Below, one piece after another: positions 6,920 to 7,810 of a stretch of DNA of 7,810 bases; positions within the stretch are counted from its first letter, which is position 1; each line of letters opens with the position of its first letter. This DNA is from CAZFBR01 sp035353495 [NCBI: uncultured bacterium] (GTDB lineage Bacteria; DAOPZR01): positions 1-7,810 of the forward strand of contig CAZFBR010000170.1 of NCBI GenBank assembly GCA_964517215.1, given 5' to 3'. The notes beneath the pieces were generated by a model, which had not been told where the DNA came from, searched no databases, and saw only the letters and a program-made list of their open reading frames with translations. Position numbers and translations under genes: made by a program.

Positions 6920-7810
6920 ATGAACCTACTGCAGATCCCCGCGTGGAAGGATCGCATCCGCTACAATCGCTGGCTGCGCGGCGCGGCGACGGCAGTCATG
7001 GCCTGCCGGCGGTTCCCGGCGGTGCTGGGAATCGATCCGTCGGGCGAATGCAACCTGCGCTGCGATTTCTGCGCCCCGGCCGTTCGCCGCGCCGGCGACC
7101 GGCCGGCCGGCGACGGCCCGCGTCTGCTCGACTATGCGCTGTTCGAACAGGTGATCGACGAAAGCCTGCGCCACGGGCGGCGGATGATGATCATCATGCA
7201 CAACTGGGGCGAGCCGCTGCTCCATCCGCGACTGGCGGAGATGGTACGGCATATCAAAACGACGCGCGCCGCGCTGCAGGTGCAGTTCTCGACCAACGGC
7301 GTGCTGCTGACGGAGGATACGGCGCGGGTGCTGATCGAGGCGGGACTGGACGGACTGGTGATCAGCGTCGATGCGGCCGACGCAGCCACCTACGCAGCGC
7401 GCAAGGGGAGCGACCGGTATCAGGCGGTCATGGAGAATGTGCGCGGGTTCATGCGCGTTCGCCAGACCCTGCAACGTAGCAATCCGTTCGTTTCCGCCAA
7501 GATGATCAGGGGACTTGACGCGCCGGCGGCGGAACAGTCGTTCCTCGACCAGTGGCAGCCGCTGGTCGACCGCGCTCTGCTGACCAAGCCGTTCGACTGG
7601 GGCGGCGCTGTGCCGCAGGTGCCGGTTCCGGCGGCGGCGCGCGCACGCTATGCCTGCCACTTTCTCTGGTATTACCCGGTGATCAACTGGGACGGCAGTG
7701 TGAATTGCTGCTGCGCGTCATGTCATCCCGCGGCGAAGGTCGGCAATGTACGCGAGATGCCGCTGGCGGAGATCTGGCGCGGCGAGACGATGGGCCGGAT
7801 GCGCCGGGCG
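6920..7810 (+). CDS. Radical SAM / SPASM domain protein (3' partial)
   Basis: The first 297 codons of a cytoplasmic radical SAM enzyme are present and the frame is open to the window end. CNLRCDFC (Cys44, Cys48, Cys51) is the CxxxCxxC signature that holds the 4Fe-4S cluster splitting S-adenosylmethionine. WGEPLLHP (96-103) is the GEP segment that binds SAM, and QFSTNGVLL (122-130) and GLVISVDA (145-152) are the next barrel strands. A C-terminal SPASM region begins with Cys246 in YACHFLWYYPVINWDGSVNC and continues CCASC (Cys263, 264, 265, 268), followed by GNVREMPLAEIW, a typical SPASM pattern. The ATG at 6920 has AGGAG at 6904-6908, eleven bases away. SPASM proteins modify peptides or sugar precursors or serve as maturases; the substrate here is unknown. 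I see no peptide gene beside it. The nearby glycosyltransferase hints at a surface glycan role, but that is weak. Confidence 0.92.
   Translation, partial: MNLLQIPAWKDRIRYNRWLRGAATAVMACRRFPAVLGIDPSGECNLRCDFCAPAVRRAGDRPAGDGPRLLDYALFEQVIDESLRHGRRMMIIMHNWGEPLLHPRLAEMVRHIKTTRAALQVQFSTNGVLLTEDTARVLIEAGLDGLVISVDAADAATYAARKGSDRYQAVMENVRGFMRVRQTLQRSNPFVSAKMIRGLDAPAAEQSFLDQWQPLVDRALLTKPFDWGGAVPQVPVPAAARARYACHFLWYYPVINWDGSVNCCCASCHPAAKVGNVREMPLAEIWRGETMGRMRRA

Noticed and set aside
6943-7479. A plus-strand 178-codon ORF inside the radical SAM gene
   Set aside because: It is out of frame with the CxxxCxxC and SPASM motifs and is rich in Arg, Gly and Ala, as shadow frames of GC-rich genes are.
1-7810. 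CRISPR array, tRNA or rRNA genes, riboswitch, phage or defence module
   Set aside because: I saw no regularly spaced repeats, no tRNA- or rRNA-like stretches and no protein motifs of known defence or phage genes in any frame.

Overview
The window looks like a GC-rich chromosomal segment from an anaerobic or facultatively anaerobic bacterium. The anaerobic lean comes from a near-canonical pyruvate:ferredoxin oxidoreductase (PFOR) and a radical SAM/SPASM enzyme. I cannot name the phylum from the sequence alone. Three long genes are intact: the PFOR 3' part, a membrane glycosyltransferase, and a radical SAM enzyme cut by the window end. Between them lie decayed or rearranged stretches that ordinary ORF calling would miss.

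Layout. Positions 2-2281 (+) hold the C-terminal two thirds of PFOR, closed by a textbook intrinsic terminator at 2312-2346. Positions about 2532-3291 (-) hold a heavily decayed ISL3-family transposase, readable only by moving through several frames and two stop codons. Positions 3310-4924 (+) hold a short one-helix membrane ORF that overlaps the start of an intact 486-residue polytopic GT-C type glycosyltransferase. From 5024 to 6774 everything is broken: an unidentified minus-strand remnant in three frames (5024-5523), a 155-bp second copy of an internal PFOR segment (5524-5678, +), and a minus-strand YfhO-like membrane protein pseudogene (5678-6774) whose C-terminus stops exactly at the PFOR fragment. 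From 6920 to the window end a radical SAM/SPASM gene runs on the plus strand, divergent from the YfhO-like pseudogene, with a plausible promoter.

How the parts relate. PFOR is central metabolism and appears to be the last gene of its transcription unit. The GT-C enzyme, the broken YfhO-like protein and the radical SAM/SPASM protein are a mix often seen near cell-surface glycan loci; that link is inference. The most striking point is the mosaic at 5024-6774, where a foreign-context piece of PFOR forms the border between two decayed genes. All frameshifts I can place in the decayed genes fit loss of single bases, and the three stop codons with an inferable ancestor fit Trp TGG changed to TAG or TGA. 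I found no CRISPR array, tRNA, rRNA or intact mobile element, and no clear new multi-gene system.
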